Shown here piece after piece: positions 13,092 to 14,377 of a stretch of 14,377 nucleotides of DNA. The DNA lies in contig MU648366.1 of NCBI GenBank assembly GCA_026770585.1, forward strand, positions 1 to 14,377, written 5' to 3'. Position numbers and translations under genes: made by a program. Numbering within the stretch: the first letter of the stretch is position 1; each line of letters opens with the position of its first letter. This stretch comes from Baffinella frigidus (Eukaryota; Cryptophyceae; Cryptomonadales; Baffinellaceae). The notes below the pieces were generated by a model, which saw only the letters and a program-made list of their open reading frames with translations, made no database searches and was not told the DNA's origin.

Positions 13092-13697
13092 CTACGTATT
13101 AGACCGCGGCGCCGCCAACCGTTGTTCCTTGGACCGGGGCGCGCTGTACTTTGGCGAGAAGAACCCGGTGACGTTTGCAGTCGTCAACGCCGTGGTCGTC
13201 ACGCGGAACACGCCGGGGGCGGCGGGAAGGGCGTTAGTGTGGGCGCGGGGGGGTTTCACGCGGCCACCCCCTTCCCGACGGTTGTCGGGTTCGGGCGCGT
13301 CAGCGGAGGGTTCGTTGATGCTGGCCGAGGATGCGTCCGCGTCGGCAGAGGGTTCGTTGATGGATGCGTCCGCGTCTGTGCCACCCGCAGCTGCCGGAAC
13401 TCGGGCCTTCTTTTTCGCCCGGTTCGTTCGATCGACCTGTTGCATCTTCTCTCGATAGACACGGTCGTTCGCACGACGCTCGCGCCTATTAGTATTGAGA
13501 TACTCCTGAAGTTCCAGACGTTTGGCCACGGCTTCGGGTGTGGTCTGGTCGCTGTGTACCTTCTCTACGTGTCTCTTGAGGTTCGCTTGCTTGGAAAATC
13601 CACTGCCACAGGTTGCGCAGGTCACTTTCTTCCGCGACGACGCAACCGGTGCCTGTACCCCCATCACGGACTCGTCCTCCGCCACGTCCTGGTCCAT
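13092..13697 (-). CDS. C2H2 zinc-finger protein
   Basis: 201 aa from ATG 13697. A single classical finger at 27-48, 'CATCGSGFSKQANLKRHVEK' then VH: C27-x2-C30-x12-H43-x4-H48, with F34 and L40 at the hydrophobic positions. A highly basic helical stretch follows (68-98, 'RRERRANDR' and 'NRAKKKAR'), probably nuclear-localising or DNA-contacting. Then comes an Ala/Asp/Ser-rich region with two copies of ASINEPSADA (111-120 and 125-134), and a Pro/Ala-rich basic tail. One finger alone rarely gives specificity, so it may act with the basic region or bind a protein partner. Base composition is GC-rich and gives long antisense open frames, which are shadows. Its stop overlaps a lone TTTACTAC (13088-13095, + strand). 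Six TTTACTAC-type elements face its start. Confidence 0.82.
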   Translation of the reverse strand: MDQDVAEDESVMGVQAPVASSRKKVTCATCGSGFSKQANLKRHVEKVHSDQTTPEAVAKRLELQEYLNTNRRERRANDRVYREKMQQVDRTNRAKKKARVPAAAGGTDADASINEPSADADASSASINEPSADAPEPDNRREGGGRVKPPRAHTNALPAAPGVFRVTTTALTTANVTGFFSPKYSAPRSKEQRLAAPRSNT

Positions 13698-13760
13698 CGC
13701 AGTGGGGCGATGTCGACGGGCGTTGGTGAGGCGCGAGCTTATTTTGCAAGGAAAACCGGT

Positions 13761-13846
13761 GTAGTAAACACCTGGTAAAACTATAGTAAAATAACTGTAG
13801 TAAAATCCCTATAGTAAAATTCCTGTAGTAAAATTCCTGTAGTAAA
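13761..13846 (-). promoter_or_regulatory. Array of six TTTACTAC-type elements facing the C2H2 gene, five at exact 14-bp period
   Basis: On + the element reads GTAGTAAA or ATAGTAAA at 13761, 13783, 13797, 13811, 13825 and 13839. The last five are spaced exactly 14 bp, with the linker (A)ATNCCT or close. On the minus strand this is TTTACTAC/T pointing to the ATG at 13697, with the nearest copy 64 bp away. Confidence 0.7.
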
Positions 13847-13875
13847 CGTCAGACCCGTGTAAAGGCGGTTATGTC

Positions 13876-13896
13876 TTTACTACCGGTCGTAGTAAA
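13876..13896. promoter_or_regulatory. Inverted pair of TTTACTAC elements (divergent promoter centre)
   Basis: TTTACTAC, 5-bp spacer CGGTC, then GTAGTAAA: a near-perfect inverted repeat. The left arm points to the + strand gene starting at 13954, 70 bp on; the right arm points to the C2H2 gene. It lies in the 256-bp gap 13698-13953, which holds no gene. Confidence 0.6.
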
Positions 13897-13953
13897 GGCA
13901 CGTGCCTTTTCTACCCCTGCATCTGAAACAGGGGATCCACACCACCCCCATCG

Positions 13954-14377
13954 ATGGCTGACATGTCTGAACTGGCCGCCAACACCTTGATTCTCGTGAA
14001 CCTCCGCGCTCTCCAGGGGCGCTTCGAGGATATCGACCCTAAGCCCGCGGACTCGGCGCCGCTCAAGGACTCGGCGCCGCCGCCCACGGACTCGGCGCCG
14101 CCGCCCAAGGACTCGGCGCCGCTCAAGGACTCGGCGCCCAAGTCTGCCGACGACAAGAGCCAGCAGATGCTGCCGCAGGTGATGGGGTATGAGCTCGCCC
14201 CGCGTGATGCCAAGATGGACCGCGAGATCAAGGACATCCTGAAGCAAGTTCATTCGGAGACCGATGCGGCGATGGCCGTGGACGAGCGCGCGCGCGCGGT
14301 GGACTCCCCGATCGGCTCTGCCGCCTTGGACCGTTTCGATAGGGTTACCGAATCCGCGAAAATGGCCTTGGATGCTA
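13954..14377 (+). CDS. DSAP-repeat protein, 3' end off the window
   Basis: The frame is open for 141 codons from ATG 13954 to the right edge with no stop; the end is missing. Residues 1-27 (MADMSELAANTLILVNLRAL...) look like a short helix. Residues 33-62 hold five DSAP units separated by LK, PPPT, PPPK and LK, coded by GACTCGGCGCC repeats. The rest (about 64-141) is charged and helical, e.g. 'REIKDILKQVHSETDAAMAV' and 'DRFDRVTESAKMALDA', suggesting coiled coil. No family was recognised. Strongly GC-rich with GC-ending codons, so the open frame alone is weaker evidence than usual. The TTTACTAC arm upstream and the consistent ATG context support it. Confidence 0.68.
   Translation, partial: MADMSELAANTLILVNLRALQGRFEDIDPKPADSAPLKDSAPPPTDSAPPPKDSAPLKDSAPKSADDKSQQMLPQVMGYELAPRDAKMDREIKDILKQVHSETDAAMAVDERARAVDSPIGSAALDRFDRVTESAKMALDA
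14032..14139 (+). repeat. GC-rich in-frame direct repeats coding for DSAP units
   Basis: GACTCGGCGCC recurs five times at 18- or 12/15-bp-type in-frame steps within the partial right-edge gene. Prone to slippage and copy-number change. Confidence 0.75.

Noticed and set aside
13083-13778. 231-codon + strand open frame opposite the C2H2 gene (also 13081-13458)
   Set aside because: The opposite strand carries an intact C2H2 finger and upstream promoter elements. The frame is a by-product of GC-rich sequence, with Arg/Gly/Val-rich nonsense composition.
12159-13846. CRISPR array
   Set aside because: Repeats are contiguous or 14-bp-phased with no unique spacers of regular size, and they sit in divergent promoters.
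1-14377. Coccolithovirus (Emiliania huxleyi virus) segment
   Set aside because: Heliorhodopsin would fit, but a portal would not, and I saw no copies of the GTTCCC(T/C)AA early promoter element. Kept only as an alternative.

Overview
The window looks like 14.4 kb of a compact, intron-poor large double-stranded DNA virus of a eukaryotic, probably planktonic or protist, host. Genes sit tightly on both strands. There are no Shine-Dalgarno sites. AATAAA/ATTAAA polyadenylation signals and TATA-like boxes lie in the short gaps, and several membrane proteins carry N-glycosylation sequons. Two genes stand out. One is a 7-TM protein with heliorhodopsin signatures, including the candidate retinal lysine (4893-5972, -). 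The other has the layout of an HK97-lineage (Duplodnaviria) portal protein (6040-7611, -). Portal plus heliorhodopsin in a eukaryote-type viral genome best fits a mirusvirus (Mirusviricota)-like element. This is inference: no capsid, terminase or polymerase gene is present to confirm it, and coccolithovirus-like giant viruses also carry heliorhodopsins.

Layout. (i) 1-2250: a bZIP-like regulator, possibly entering from the left edge; a GT90 (CAP10-type) glycosyltransferase; and a small single-pass membrane protein overlapping it tail to tail. (ii) 2389-5972: a membrane-protein cassette with a seven-helix protein, a small soluble 78-aa protein, a six-helix protein with weak Frag1/DRAM resemblance, a small type III-like membrane protein whose tail has three host-sorting motifs, and the heliorhodopsin. 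(iii) 6040-10521: the portal-like gene, head to head with a large unrecognised Cys-rich protein with an Asn-Gln-Asn-Ala-Ala repeat; then a small doubtful ORF and a GNAT-fold acetyltransferase. (iv) 10562-14377: a different-looking block with a 491-aa multi-Cys-pair zinc-binding-type protein, an ankyrin protein with an F-box-like tail, a C2H2 zinc-finger protein and a right-edge partial protein with DSAP repeats.

Two regulatory styles are visible. The left 10 kb uses TATT(A/T)-type boxes (TATTAAA, TATTTAAA, TATTTGA). The right block uses an 8-mer, TTTACTAC, in several copies upstream of all four genes and, with one outlying exception, pointing towards the gene. It includes a 14-bp-phased array at 13783-13846 and a 49-50-bp tandem repeat at 12159-12307. 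This looks like a virus-specific promoter class for a regulatory or host-interaction gene block.

Taken together, the window encodes DNA packaging (portal), light sensing or ion transport (heliorhodopsin), membrane and glycan modification (GT90 and membrane proteins) and host or gene regulation (bZIP, C2H2, ankyrin/F-box-like, zinc-binding protein, GNAT).
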